Source of the DNA: Maniola hyperantus
Taxonomy: Eukaryota > Arthropoda > Insecta > Lepidoptera > Nymphalidae
Length of the DNA stretch: 64,000 nucleotides
NCBI RefSeq assembly: GCF_902806685.2
Contig: NC_048546.1
Span: forward strand, 10,372,534 to 10,436,533
Reading direction: 5' to 3'
Positions 1-11,226 of the stretch are shown here, piece after piece. Position 1 is the stretch's first letter; each line of letters starts with the position of its first letter. The notes under the pieces are model-generated. The model was not told the DNA's origin. It saw nothing but the letters and a program-made list of their open reading frames with translations, and did no database searches. A program made the position numbers and the translations under genes.

Positions 1-429
1 ACGCTGGTAAATGCGTTTACGCATCCCCCCCTCCTGGAAGCCAAGCCAAGCCCTCTGCTAGTCAGAGGGACACGCGGAGAAACCTCCTCCCTGCCAGGTC
101 ATTAGCCATGGCTAACAATATCCGCGAAGAGAGATTATTAGCCATGTTACCGGGGTGCACCAGCCCGAATACTGCTCTTCCCCTCGGATGCCCGAGGCAT
201 CCAAAAGGGACCAGCAGCACCCAGGCATACTGGGAGGCCGTGGCGTGCAGGTCATAGAGGCATAAATGCACTGCTTACCCCAGTTGTAATAGCTCAATGC
301 AAATTTTACATTATGACCTGCCAGTAAACAGGTTCCTACCTAACTAATGCCTATCCTGGCTTCAAACCCTGTGCACGCCACTGCTGGGAGGTTACCTGGC
401 TGGCACCCCAAATAGATTATACCCTGGAT
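1..429. other. unrecognised, locally GC-rich stretch
   Basis: No gene or repeat boundary is identified. Positions 60-290 are GC-richer than the surroundings and contain a small hairpin (CCTCGG/CCGAGG, about 182-197). Two overlapping short minus-strand frames have no recognisable motif. The base composition and patchy repetition suggest an old transposable-element fragment. Confidence 0.3.
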
Positions 430-531
430 TAACACATAGGCTACGTTTTATCCCGGAAAATCAAAGAATTCCCACGAGATTTTTAAAGAACCTATTATCC
501 ACGCGAACGAAGTCGCGGGCTGATAGCAAGT
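430..531 (+). mobile_element. Helitron-like element, 3' fragment
   Basis: The last ~100 bases match the common element of this window: a tract ending TCCCGGAAAATCAAAGAATT, then CCCACGAGATTTTTAAAGAA, then a terminal hairpin region around CGAACGAAGTCGCGGGC. The expected CTAG end is mutated to ATAG. The 5' part is missing. Confidence 0.6.
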
Positions 532-917
532 AACATCATAAAGTAGCTAAAAAATAAATTACAAAAAAAAACCTCTGAATACTTACAGTGGTTATTAGGC
601 ACGTTTTCACAATGAAATGTTATGTTCAACATTTTATGCAATGTCACCAAAAGGGTAAATAAAATACAAGAGTATAATAATTGTTAATAATAACGCACAC
701 AATGTATATTGACAGGCACGTTTACAAAAAGTATGGAGCTACAAAAAGTATCATTAGTTTTCATTGTCGGTTCGCATGATTGACAGTCAGATCAGGCCAA
801 TCATCCCAATTTGTATTGACGCTCCACTCAGACGCGAGTGTTTGAATACCTCGCCAATAATTCCACACGATGACTGTACAAACAATAAATTATACGTCAC
901 TTACGAGGAACGTTTTT

Positions 918-1340
918 AGGTGAACGCACACTTATCCGAGCCGAACGCGTCGAACGAATCGAAGTCAAGGAGGCCTCGCACACATATCCGCACCAGAAGA
1001 ATCGACCGCGCCGAAAGAATAAACTCAAATAAGTATAACTCATTTTTTTAAACAATGAAGAAATAGTACTCGCGCATTGCTCTGTCGTACGCAACTGATA
1101 GAATGCGAGCGCATCGGTCGAATCAACCCATCGATGTAGTCAATCGCATAAACCGCGGCGAATCTGATGACGTCATCCGAATTTGTCTAGGATTTCTGGG
1201 ATTTCTGGGATTCTTGCAGATTCGGACGATTCGACGCGGAGAAGTGTGCGAGGTTTCATGAGATTTCATATACAGAATTCCAAAATTCGTTTCGTTCGAC
1301 TCGTTCGACGCGTTCGGCTCGGATAAGTGTGCGTTCACCT
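918..1340. mobile_element. MITE with 40-bp perfect terminal inverted repeats
   Basis: The first 40 bases (918-957, starting AGGTGAACGCACACTTATCC) are the exact reverse complement of the last 40 (1301-1340). Inner blocks are also inverted (CCTCGCACAC near 981, GTGTGCGAGG near 1246). The element is 423 bp and encodes nothing convincing, so it is a non-autonomous DNA transposon. No clear target-site duplication is visible beyond runs of T, so the superfamily is unassigned. Perfect terminal repeats suggest fairly recent activity. Confidence 0.85.
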
Positions 1341-1438
1341 TTACATGTTCAATGTGCCGTCACAAGCTCACAACTCTGGGGTGTCTTACTATGTACCTAC
1401 ATAAAACAAATCCAATTGGAATGGATCATTTACGCAAA

Positions 1439-1682
1439 TCACTACCCATATCACAACCCATATTATCATTGCGAAAGTGTGTTTGATTGTTGGTTTATTG
1501 GTTTGTTGGTTTGTCCTTCAATCACGTCGCAACGGTGCAACGGATTGGCGTGATTTTTTGCATGGGTATAATCAAAGACCTGGAGTGTGACATAGGCTAC
1601 TTTTATCCCGGAAAATCAAAGAGTTCCCACGGGATTTTTAAAAAACTAATTCCACGTGGACGAAGTCGCGGGCATCAGCTAG
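1439..1682 (+). mobile_element. Helitron-like element, near full length
   Basis: It begins TCACTACCCATA after an A and ends CATCAGCTAG before a T. This fits the Helitron rules: 5' TC, 3' CTRR, insertion between A and T. A hairpin-forming tract (GTGGACGAAGTCGCGGGC) precedes the end. The middle has GTTTGTTGGTTTATTGG-type repeats and a GCAACGGATTGGCGTGATTT block, marking subfamily 'TCACTACCC', also seen at 61451 and 27967. The first 12 bases are partly duplicated. There is no coding capacity. Confidence 0.8.
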
Positions 1683-1800
1683 TTTTTAAATAAAAGCTGA
1701 TAAAGGAGTTTTAATGTTTTTATCTTTTTACATAGTAGGTACTTGCAGTTCAGTACCAGCGCAAGCAGACTGTGGATTGGAGCCGAATATTTTTGATAGA

Positions 1801-1950
1801 TACGCGACAGGTCGAGATGGCAATCGGGGTGGGGATACCCTGCACACCCGCACAGTCCCAGCGTTAACCCAGCGCGAGCGGGTGGCGTACGGGTGTGTGG
1901 GGTGTCCCCCCGCCTCATACCCCGATTGCCATCTCGACGTATTGCGTACT
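1801..1950. mobile_element. GC-rich palindromic MITE, copy 1
   Basis: A 150-bp GC-rich island with terminal inverted repeats: GGTCGAGATGGCAATCGGGG near 1810 and CCCCGATTGCCATCTCGAC near 1920. The interior carries CACACCCGCAC and CGGGTGTGTGGGG in inverted orientation, so most of the element can fold back on itself. Related copies lie at 9357, 46258 (half) and 57016. It stands out sharply from the AT-rich background. Confidence 0.8.
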
Positions 1951-2010
1951 ACAGTACTTATAACTACATTGACATACAGTTAAAATTGGAATATTGAAAA
2001 CAAAACACAA

Positions 2011-2431
2011 AAAACTGGCGAAGCGCGAGTCAGGCTCGCGCAGCGAGGGTTCCGTATTGCAGGTGTATTTTTTCGACATTTTGCACGATAATTCAAAAAC
2101 TATGATGCATAAAAATAAATAAAAATCTGTTTTAGAATATACAGGTGAAGACCTTTCATATGATACCCCATTTGATATAGTCACTCACTTCAGAAGTTGA
2201 AAATACTAATTATTAGTTCATGACCACAATTTAGTTTTTTTGTGTGATCTAACCCTAAATTCACGGTTTTCAGATTTTTTCCCAAATGTCAGCTATAAGA
2301 TCTACCTACCTGCCAAATTTCATGATTCTAGGTCAACGGGAAGTACCCTGTAGGTTTCTTGACAGACAGACAGACAGACAACAAAGTGATCCTATAAGGG
2401 TTCCGTTTTTCTTTTTGAGGTACGGAACCCT
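2011..2431 (-). mobile_element. interspersed repeat family P, near full length
   Basis: On the minus strand it starts AGGGTTCCGTACCTCAAAAA, runs through GGATCACTTTGTTGTCTGTC and CCCGTTGACCTAGAATCATG, and ends in the GC-rich CGCGAGCCTGACTCGCGC and CCAGTT. The first 35 bases hold a short inverted repeat (GGGTTCCGT/ACGGAACCC) able to form a hairpin. It is about 420 bp and non-coding. The other near-complete copy is at 29835. I recognise the family from lepidopteran genomes but cannot assign its class. Confidence 0.7.
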
Positions 2432-3068
2432 AAAAAGACTAAACCGTGCCTAGGCGAGCCGCACGTCGTTGCCACCGTAATCCCAAAATAAATAAAGGTT
2501 AGCTTGGGCTGTTATCAAGAAAGACACCTAGCCTTAGCCCCACTCCTATCTGCCAGTAGATACGCATTGCACCTTAGAAGTTAACAAGTCGGTATTAGAA
2601 AAAATATGAAATAACACGACTGTTAAAAAAACTAACTAAAAAGTACAAAATTTCATTTGATTATTACTAATCAGTTAAGATAATTTTGTAATGTTAAGAT
2701 TCGTTAACACCAGGAATAATAAAATATGCAATACTTGAAAGCTGTTACGTGTAAGTTACAAGATATTTTTATATCGCTAAACATAAAGAAATTGGTCGTT
2801 TATTTCGCTACGGGCCTACGGTGATTTCCATTCGCAACACATCAGCCATTTGTTACGATAATCTGTGAAGCTGACCTACTGTTTGATTATATTTATGCAA
2901 CTTCCTTATATTTACGATTATATTAACCTTAATTTATACGAACATAGTATAAAATAAGAAAAAGAATTGAGATTGATCAATAGCTCGTTTAGCTAACTAA
3001 GAAACGACGAAGTCTTACGGCGCGTCAGTAATAATAATGTTTTAATATTGACCACCAAACGCAGAAAG
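2432..3068. other. no feature recognised
   Basis: AT-rich sequence. I see no coding frame, repeat end or RNA gene. Confidence 0.4.
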
Positions 3069-3290
3069 GTCAATTATCTGGAACATGTTCTCAAACATGA
3101 CCAGTGCCGTATCCTTCAGACCATCATGATAAACGAAATTGAGGGAAACAGATACGTTAACAGCAGAAGCAAGTCGTATCTTAGGAACACCCGGAAATGG
3201 ACCGGGATAGGCTAACGTAGTGGGTGAAAGGTAGGAAATTATATAACCGACATAATATTAGCATCCTCCAATAGTGCAGAGGCACGAGAA
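3069..3290 (+). pseudogene. RTE-type LINE reverse transcriptase C-terminus, decayed
   Basis: An open stretch of 48 codons (3069-3212, stop TAA at 3213-3215) reads V-N-Y-L-E-H-V-L then ends near L-R-N-T-R-K-W-T-G. That is the pattern of the extreme C-terminus of RTE-like non-LTR retrotransposon proteins: a 'YLGHVLR' block, a basic 'GKxxGKR' block, and 'WLRNIREWTG'. The remaining 3' part to about 3290 includes GAGGCACGAGAAAAAGC, typical of the end of such ORFs. There is no start codon or upstream reverse transcriptase core, so this is a 5'-truncated relic. A related but better preserved C-terminus lies at 44104. Confidence 0.6.
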
Positions 3291-4700
3291 AAAGCATAAT
3301 AGCTCGGTCTATACACATGCGTGACTGTTCGCAGGTGGCGTAACCAAAGAAATTCTCCCAGGTTCTAGAAATCACACGCTTTAAAAAATCTTCGGCATCT
3401 CTAATGCATTTTCTATCGACCAATAAAAATGAACTCTAATAAGTATACTTCACAATAATGGTCTTGTCCTAGAAGTAAGACGTATTCTGAATGTGACTAA
3501 TTAAAATAAATGACAGCAACAATTTAGGTAACTACCGAAGATACGTCGAAAGTGAAATACATAATCATAAAGTAAGTAGAAGTTGGTGTTGTTACCGACA
3601 ACTTGATAGACAATTACTCTACATATAAATCTACAGAGTAATCAACTCCACGTAATGATGATAACGATCATACGGTCTTTAATGACTATTTAAAAGAATG
3701 ATTTGGAGTTGCGTTACCGAAATTAAACTATAAATTACAGTGACGCGAACATTACCATTACTGCCATCGCAGTCAACTTGCTCATAAATTACCCAGGTGT
3801 TAAGATTATCTTTAGATCTGATAGTGTTTAATGACTAAAACCAGAGAGTTATCAGGACCAAAGAGAAAGCAATGCCTCACAGAACGACTTCCATAGATGA
3901 ACAAGATGACTTGTCTTAGGTTATCAATCATGCAGTGCCAACAAGCTCTTTGCGAAAAAATAAATATTTTATGTTTCTAAATAAGCCTGTACTGCCCCAC
4001 GCAAAAGCTTTCCTGCGATTTTTGCATCATTCCTATTTTGTGCCTGGCCACCTTACTGTAATTTATTTATCTAAATCATCACTCCATCGGCATCGTCGCC
4101 TCAGGCTGCGAAACTGGCATTAATGATTCTGGGGAGTCAAAAAGAAGCAAATTTTGCACACAAGACAACTGGCTTACAGCATGATCCTGCCCAGCTGCAA
4201 AGCCAATGTCGTCGGCTACTCGTGTTGAAGCGATGTTGTATAGCAGAATTTCTTATACGCGATCTGCTAGTTTTAATCCAAGTATGCTGCGTTCTATAAC
4301 TCTTTGTGGTTACTTTTAAAAAAATATCACTTCCATTAATAAGTACGTCTTTGTAATATAATTATTTATTTGTCTGATGCCGGATATATCTCTATGGTCT
4401 AAAACTCAATGACTAAAACGGTTTACAAACGGATGTGGGATGCTGATTTTTCGACCGAAAAATTCGTTGATTTAAATCGATCAACTTAGTTTAAAGATAA
4501 GAAAGACAAACCTTTTATGTTACCTATTTAGGTATTCATTAGATTTAATTTATATTCGATAGACCTTCTGGCTTTACGGATTTTAGAGCATTAGGGTTGA
4601 GGAGTTGGAACTCAGAGTTCCCATAATGTTTGGTTGTTGTAAGAACGAAATTATTCATGTGTAAATAGTTACCTAAATAGAAATAATCAAAAACTTTGAA
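3291..4700. other. no feature recognised
   Basis: AT-rich. A few short frames lack codon structure or motifs. No repeat boundary was identified. Confidence 0.4.
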
Positions 4701-4857
4701 GCCTCGATAGCTCAACGGTTAAAGGAATGGTCTGAAAACCGAAAGGCCCCACCCGTTGCACTATTGTCGTACCTACTCCTAGCACAAGCTTTTACGGTTA
4801 ATTGGAGGAGAAAGGGGAATATTAGTCAGCATGACGAACTTGGCTAATATTCTTTTA
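4701..4857 (+). mobile_element. tRNA-derived SINE, family B, copy 1 (box B deleted)
   Basis: The head GCCTCGATAGCTCAACGGTT resembles a tRNA 5' half with a polymerase III box A. The body (ACCCGTTGCACTATTGTCGT, then GGAGGAGAAAGGGGAATATT) and the tail (GGCTAATATTCTTTT) match the copy at 18095. Relative to that copy, about 17 bases containing box B (GATTCAAACCC) are missing, so this copy should be transcriptionally dead. Confidence 0.7.
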
Positions 4858-5182
4858 ACAAGAGAAAAAAAAAATCCCTTCCTACAGGTAAGCTTAACAG
4901 GTGCATATAATTGGTGGTATACAGACTAAAAATACGATTTCTATGGAAACTAGTTCGCATGCATTCTTTTCATATAGAAAAGGTAAACAAGCACTTACAG
5001 TCCACCTAATGGTAAGTAATCAGCGTCGCCTACAGACATACGATGCCAGAAGCTCTGCCAAATACACCATTGAGACTTGTGAGACCAAGCGTAATGTCCA
5101 CCACTCATGTAATTATGCTGTACAATTTTATACTTAATAATATGTTTCGATACAAATACGGTTTAAAAGATGTTTTACCCCA

Positions 5183-5332
5183 TTTTAGGGTTCCGTACCT
5201 CAAAAGAATAAACGGAACCCTTATAGGATCACTTTGTTGTCTGTCTGTCTGTCCGTCTATCGTGCCTGCTAAGAAAACCTACAGGGTAGGTACTTCCCGT
5301 TGACCTAGAATCATGAAATTTGGCAGGTAGGT
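5183..5332 (+). mobile_element. repeat family P, 5' end fragment
   Basis: Starts TTTAGGGTTCCGTACCTCAA with the terminal hairpin, then GGATCACTTTGTTGTCTGTC and CTAGAATCATGAAATTTGGC, and stops abruptly at 5332. The rest of the element is absent. Confidence 0.7.
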
Positions 5333-5833
5333 ATGGAAGAGGGGATTTTCCAAAATGACTGAGCAAATTCAAATAGAACTGTGCAGGGACTCTATTCCTG
5401 CCATACTGGGGAGTGCTGCAAGCCGGAATATATTCCTAACATTCTGCTTAAAAATTGCAGAAATAGTCATTAAAAGGAACAGAACCAGATAATAAAGGCC
5501 CAGTGTTGTTCAGTATTATTTAAAAAAAACAGTAAATCAAAAAAGTCAAAATAAAACAATAAAATAAAATTTAACATATTTAATTAAAAAATAGACCTAA
5601 AATGTCTTTGACATCTGGTCAGAGGTGTGGTGACGCTTGTCACAGCGACAAGTATTTAAAAAAAATAGTGGTTGGTGTGGGATCGGTATGGGGATGGAGG
5701 AGCCGATCTAGGTAGGTTAGGTTAGGTTTGCCTGGCACAGTTACTTTTTATTATATAAATAGGTATACTAGTAGTTGATACATATTAAATCTAACTATGG
5801 AGTTCTCGTGCATTCTATGAATTCATAACAGTT
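5333..5833. other. unrecognised; short TTAGG-like run
   Basis: Between two oppositely oriented P ends. Contains A-rich tracts (5520-5590) and GGTTAGGTTAGG near 5712, only about two and a half copies of the insect telomeric unit. Nothing else is identified. Confidence 0.3.
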
Positions 5834-5862
5834 CTTTTTTCCTTTTGAGGTACGGAACCCTA
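5834..5862 (-). mobile_element. repeat family P terminal scrap
   Basis: CCTTTTGAGGTACGGAACCC is the reverse complement of the family P 5' end. With 5183 it makes an inverted pair of P ends enclosing about 500 bp of unrelated sequence. Confidence 0.55.
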
Positions 5863-7147
5863 AAAAAACATACTGTGACCTCATTATGTCATGTAACTCA
5901 TAACTTCGAAAAGTCTCGTAACTATAGGTAACGTTAATGAATCATAAACTAATCTCCACACAATATAGCGAGTGTTTTAAAGAGGAAGCGATAAGATTTC
6001 GATAGTGCGCCGAACCCAAAAACTAACCATTGTCTCGTTACACCACAGACTCATTATCTTATCGAAAGCTAGTAGATACATTAGGCAAATTATTATGCAC
6101 CCATACAAGGAAAAGCGTTTTTCTATTTTAGGACTTACGCTTTCGTAATACGTAACAAAGTTGCATGAAATTGTAACAAAATAATAAGTAAATAGACTAT
6201 TAATGGTAGGTGAAACTGCTAAACCAGTAGGTTATTGTTCGAACAAGTACTAAAAAGAACGGAATGCCTTGCCACGGTTCATACTGATGTGTTAAACATT
6301 AGTGGGCAGCCTTTATCACTCACTTGTAAAGTTATCGGGATATGCTAACAGGAAGAAGTATTTCTTGATTGGTGCCTCAAAAGAAAACGTTAAACACACT
6401 TTGTTTACCTTCTAGAAAGCAGTCCAAAATTAAAGCATCAAGTATCATTTAGTACCTTTTACTACATATTACATCAGTATACAAACTATACTTTATAAAG
6501 GCTTTATACAAAATTCTACGGTGATTGATTTTTCAGCAATTGGAACATTTTTTGTCAACTTTGAAATCTGAAATACTTAGTTTTCACTTGATTTAACTTC
6601 CGTAGTCAAAATCCAGAGTTTCGCATTACTTCTTGATCTGTTGTTTCTAAAAGCTTCTACATCTTATAGCCATTTACATGAACGATTGAATTTTTGCCTT
6701 CAAAAAAAATCATAGTTCTTATTCTTCTTAAACATTGTTATACTTAGGTAATCCAGTCTTGTATTATTCATTATTTTCATCCACAAAGAATCCTCTCAGC
6801 GAACGTTATTATAATTAGGTATGCTTCATCGAACCAGTTCGCTAAAAATAATGCCCAGTTCAGGCCATTGAGGTACGTACATTATAATTCAATGGTTCAG
6901 ACATTGTTTTCGCTTAAGTCTGCCACGGTGATTATGCTTATTAGGGACCCATAACATATTTTTAACTACATACATCCTTTAATAAAGTGAAATTGCCTTG
7001 AACGCTAATTACGGAATAGGTATACTTGATGCATACAGATCAATCCTTGTCGTTATCGCAGATCTCTTGACTACATTTAAGTCTAGTGAAATTTACTTTG
7101 GAGAGCGACCACCACCTGAGAGCGAATTATTTGGTAAAATAAAATAA
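5863..7147. other. no feature recognised
   Basis: AT-rich. No coding frame or repeat end was found. Confidence 0.4.
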
Positions 7148-7381
7148 ACTAAATATATGAAAGGAAAAGGTGACTGACTGACTGACTGACTGACTGACTG
7201 ATCTATGACCTCACAGCTCCAACTACTGGACGGATCTGGCTGAAATTTGGCACGCAGATAGCTATTATGATGTAGGCATCCGCTAAGAATTATTTTTTGA
7301 AAATTCAATCCCCATAAAGGTGTAAAACAGGGATTTGAAATGTGTGTAGTCCACGCGGATGAAGTCACGGGCATACGCTAG
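7148..7381 (+). mobile_element. Helitron-like element, family 2, upstream of a tandem pair
   Basis: Starts near CTAAATATATGAAAGGAAAA, followed by (TGAC)n with about seven units (7171-7199), then a body with GGCTGAAATTTGGCACGCAG, and ends GGGCATACGCTAG at 7381. A hairpin-prone tract (CCACGCGGATGAAGTCACGG) precedes the CTAG end. The body differs from the TCACTACCC and TCCATACTAA families. Non-coding. Confidence 0.75.
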
Positions 7382-7587
7382 TCTAAATATATAAAACGAA
7401 AAGGTAACTCACTGACTGAATGACCTATCAACGCACAGCTCAAATTACTGGATGGATCGGGCTGAAATTAGGCAAGCAGATAGCTATTATAACGTCTGCT
7501 AAGAAAGAATTTTTGAAAATGCAACCGCTAAGGAGGTAAAATAGGGCCTCGAAATTCCACGTGGACGAAATCACGGGCATATAATAG
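7382..7587 (+). mobile_element. Helitron-like element, family 2, downstream of a tandem pair
   Basis: Starts exactly after the CTAG of the previous copy with TCTAAATATATAAAACGAAA, so the two copies abut head to tail. The body contains ACGCACAGCTCAAATTACTG and GGAAACC-free spacing as in copy 1; the last bases are GGGCATATAATAG, with CTAG mutated. More diverged internally than a duplication made in one step would be, so the copies may have come from separate events. Confidence 0.7.
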
Positions 7588-8074
7588 TTTACTTATAAGA
7601 TACTAAAAAATCGAAATACTAATAATACTTTATCTATATCAATTTACTTTCCCATATAAAAAGTTTAGAATCATCATCGGCACGCATCTCGATCAATAAA
7701 AATGGAAAATATCGGCTATAGATGTCCGGAAACATTTTGAGAGACATTTTTTATTCGAAATTTATATTATGCGAGACCAAATTGGTTTTGCTACTGCTAC
7801 ATAACAGTGAAAAGCGGTTAATATAAAATTTATTGCACGTTTAGTTTTTTTTTATTAAGTTACCGAATGACACCAACAAAATGTTTGCAACTAAATTAAT
7901 TGGTTGTACAGGTACAAATTAATTTGTAATTTCATCCGTTGCTTTGTATAACAAAGCACCATTTTGTTACCTTCATTAGTCCCATATTTTTTTGTTTATA
8001 TTTTAAATCAGTAACTGATTTTTTGGAACATTCAAATTACGATTTTATAGCTGTTTAGTTGGTATAGTAGTAAT
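7588..8074. other. no feature recognised
   Basis: AT-rich spacer. Nothing is identified. Confidence 0.4.
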
Positions 8075-8463
8075 AATCAGCCTCATGGTCAAGTGATTAT
8101 TAGCATTTAGCATGTTCGTTTGCGGATGACGAGGTCGTGGGTTCGATTCTGGATCAGGCCAAAAATAGTTAAGTATTGTGGTTTCCTAAAGTTAGGTATT
8201 GGGGTTTCCTGGGGTTAAGAAATTCTCATTATTATTACGGAGTTACGAAGTTGACTGTATCTCCTCCCGTGCCTCGGAGAGCATGTAAATCCGTCGGTCC
8301 TGCGCCTGACCTATCACCGGACGTGTGGGATTTCCGTCCCGTGAATGAGGGAATACAGACTGCACCTGTGTTTGCGCGCACGTTATGCAGTATAATTATC
8401 TCTCGCGCAGATGGCTAATCTCTATGGAGATATGCCGCTGCGGCCGAAATACGGTCAGAAGGA
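8075..8463 (+). mobile_element. tRNA-derived SINE, family D
   Basis: The head has ATGGTCAAGTGATTATTAGC (box A-like) and, about 50 bases on, GTGGGTTCGATTCTGGATC, a good box B. The body contains CGTGCCTCGGAGAGCATGTA, TCGGTCCTGCGCCTGACCTA and ATGGCTAATCTCTATGGAGA. The pattern is one I recognise from lepidopteran SINEs. About 390 bp, transcribed by RNA polymerase III if active. The 80-codon frame inside it (8176-8418) is not a gene. Confidence 0.75.
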
Positions 8464-8467
8464 CATT

Positions 8468-8633
8468 GGGGCCGATTCTCTTGTACACAATCTCTAAACT
8501 AAATTAATAGGTCTAAATCTAGTGCTATCCTTGTCCGCAAGCAAAATTATGACAGGGATACGGATAGCAATAGATTTAGACGTGTCATTTTAGTTTAGTT
8601 TAGAGATTGTGTACCTACAAGATAATCGGCCCC
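8468..8633. mobile_element. MITE family Y, intact copy
   Basis: 166 bp with terminal inverted repeats: GGGGCCGATTCTCTTGTACA at the left and its near-complement at the right, followed by TCTCTAAACTAAA/TTTAGTTTAGAGA. It is flanked by ATT on both sides, a possible 3-bp target-site duplication. It sits directly beside the SINE at 8075. Other copies are at 14381 and 24387. Confidence 0.85.
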
Positions 8634-9303
8634 ATTGTTGTAATAAAAACTTTAATGTTTTTCAATAAACACGTAGGTAGGTATCAAATAACACGAAGAC
8701 CTTAATAAAACCACTTGTTGCAAACAATAATGGACAAACACAGGTACCCTACACCACTCATTTGCCACATAAAGCAGCACAAAGCCTTGCAAAGATCTCG
8801 AAGGATACCAAGGAAGCTAAAGGCAGGTGCAATATCAGTGCACAAAAGGGCCCCGCGCACTTGGTTCATATTTAATGACGTCATTAACTGTAAGACACGG
8901 CAGTCTTGCGCCCCGGGCTCCTGACGGCCGCTTTGTCACATGCAAGCAAGGGTTATGTTCTCTATCAATTCCACTGACCTTTACTGTACACGCTAGACTC
9001 GGTATTGCCAAGTTGATTTTGAAGCAACTTGATTTTTGCTATTTTGGTACCGATAACAGCACAACAGTAAGCGTTATAATGAGCGTACTCAAAATTAAAT
9101 GTTAGTGATGAGGTATCTGTCAAAATAGTGTCAACATGAAGACCATTTGACACAAAGTGTAATTTTAATTCCCAGTACGCTAGTGAGGCGCCTCGAGTCG
9201 GCACAAACAATAACTGTGATTTTGTAGGGCCTCTTCTAGCGTACTTGTATATAATATGTTCTTTTCAGTGATCAATTCATGAACTGATGTCACAACTCAC
9301 AAA
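8634..9303. other. no feature recognised
   Basis: Contains a weak inverted pair (AGTACGCTAGTGAGGCGCCT near 9174 and CTTCTAGCGTACTTG near 9232), possibly an eroded MITE. Several overlapping frames of 60-92 codons lack motifs. Confidence 0.3.
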
Positions 9304-9356
9304 TTACAACTAATAATAATATACTACTGTCTATTATTATTAGTTGGTAGTTGTAA
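9304..9356. repeat. quasi-palindrome
   Basis: The 18-nt left arm (9304-9321) pairs with 9332-9356 across a 10-nt loop. The right arm has a 7-nt insertion caused by repetition of GTT-GGTA-GTT. Confidence 0.6.
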
Positions 9357-9497
9357 TCGAAATAGCAATTGGGGAGGGAACGCCCCGCACACCCGCACAG
9401 CCCCCGCGCTAACCCGATGCGGGCGAGCGTGGGTGACGTGCGGGAGTGTGGGGCGTCCCACCGTGTCATACCCCGATTGCCATCTCAACCTATCTCG
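9357..9497. mobile_element. GC-rich palindromic MITE, copy 2
   Basis: Same family as 1801-1950. The left end is degraded (TCGAAATAGCAATTGGGG) and the right end is intact (CCCCGATTGCCATCTCAACC). The interior is GC-rich with CACACCCGCACAGCCCCCGC. Confidence 0.75.
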
Positions 9498-10926
9498 GAC
9501 ATTCGGAATGGCAGTTTTGGTGTCAATGTGCCAGTATTTATTTGCAACTTCGAAAAGACCTCTACGTACATACTACCACAGAATGGGTCATTCCAAACAA
9601 AAAATTTTTGAGACTAGTTTTGTCATTTTTATGGAACAAGATTTTTGTTTGGAGTATCTGGCTAGAACACGATTTTTGTTTGGAGTAGATGGAAGTAGCA
9701 CTTCTCCTGGTAATATATATTTAGTTCAATGTTTTTATGAGGTTTAACCACTTTGTCCTATAAAGGATGCGATGTACCTAACTGGTTAAAATCCAAGATT
9801 ATTGATCACACACTAACTTTCAATTTTTTTTTAATAAAGTGTGTCATACCTTGTACTCCTTGTAGTTAGTGTTTTAATTTTAACTGTTACGGGTTTTTTT
9901 TTATAATTTTTTTGTTTTGTACTAGGTACCTACCTATAGGAAATTTTAATATTCCTAGAAATTCAGTTGACATGCTATACAAAATGCGTCGCGTGTTTCT
10001 TATAATTTTAGAGCTATTACCCGTAAATAATGGTACCTACTTATTATAACTTCACTTATTCGCATTTAATCTGTCCTATTATTTTACATGACCTAACCTA
10101 CTACTTTGGACTTCGGAGGCACTTGATTTTGAAATAAATATAAAATTACTTATTAAAGTAATCAGTCTGTGTCATAACCTTAGTAATATCAATAACTATC
10201 AATATCTGATTACTTGATAACCCTAAAATTAATGAGGTTCAAGGCGCTTAACCCTCTATGGTATTTCATTGCCTGAGGTCAAAGTATTTACGAAATCTTA
10301 CAAGTTGTCTTACACTATAAGTATGTCTACCTACAATATGATAAAGTACTTTTTATAAGCCCGATTCATTAGCCTTTTATGCTTCGTAATTTTAAAAAGG
10401 TTTAACCTTACCTTAATACTAACATCTGCCTTTCCTTTACACAACAGTACAAAAGTGCATACCTTAGTTATCGGTCCTTTTGTATTCAATTAGCCTTGCA
10501 TTTAGGTGGGTGATGCCTTTCACGACGACAGTGGTAACGAGACTGGTCAGCTGTCAAAACGTCCAAACAATCAGCCAATAGACCTTTGTACACCGACACG
10601 CCCTGAAGAATTCCATTTTGAAGAGTGCGTACATTGCCTGTAACGTTCACATTATTTTAAACAACGTTCCTTAAAAAACGGGTAATGAATATAATGCAGT
10701 CAGTTGTGAGTCGTGCCTGATCAATAACCATTTTTGGGTGATAGCTGAGTTGCATTGTACTGTAAAACTCTTTCAAAGGTAGGTCAATTTGGGCAGCGCG
10801 TGATCAAATTGCGTAATGTACACTTCCATATATTGTGGATTACACTGCATTGTAAATGTACCTAATTGAACGCATTTGTAACAAGACTATAAATGACAAT
10901 TGGTTACCAATGCGGCGACCAAAAGC
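9498..10926. other. no feature recognised
   Basis: AT-rich. Frames of 80-104 codons at 9433-9747 overlap the MITE end and show no domain. Confidence 0.4.
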
Positions 10927-11226
10927 TGTAAGGGGAAGTGGGGCAAAAATTCAAAATGACACTTCAAAATATAATTAAATATATTTTTTGTTATGTTCTT
11001 ACTCCGTGGTTTTGTTCTACGCATAGCTAATATTATGACTACAGTAAAAAAACTGGATAGATAAGGAGATATTAAAAGTCAAGCTGGGGCAATCATTTTG
11101 CCCCAGCCCCCACCGAAGGGGCACTTTGATACATCGCTTGAAGCACTTTGATCTGAATTGAAAATGGGAAAAACTTGATTAGATAGGCATAGTTGGAATG
11201 GTCAAACTGCCCCTGTTTCCCCTACA
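10927..11226. mobile_element. MITE with TGTARGGGGAA ends
   Basis: About 300 bp. The left end is TGTAAGGGGAAGTGGGGCA. The right end, reverse-complemented, is TGTAGGGGAAACAGGGGCA. Inside is a perfect 10-bp-arm hairpin, GCTGGGGCAA/TTGCCCCAGC (11082-11106). Non-coding; superfamily not assigned. Confidence 0.7.

Noticed and set aside
4701..4760. Possible tRNA gene
   Set aside because: The tRNA-like head is followed by a SINE body shared with 18095, the anticodon arm does not fold well and box B is missing.
5711..5727. Telomere-like TTAGG run
   Set aside because: Only about two and a half units; common by chance and not flanked by telomere-targeting retroelements.
8176..8418. 80-codon frame with G+C-rich codons
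   Set aside because: Entirely within a SINE with polymerase III boxes; the G+C comes from the SINE.
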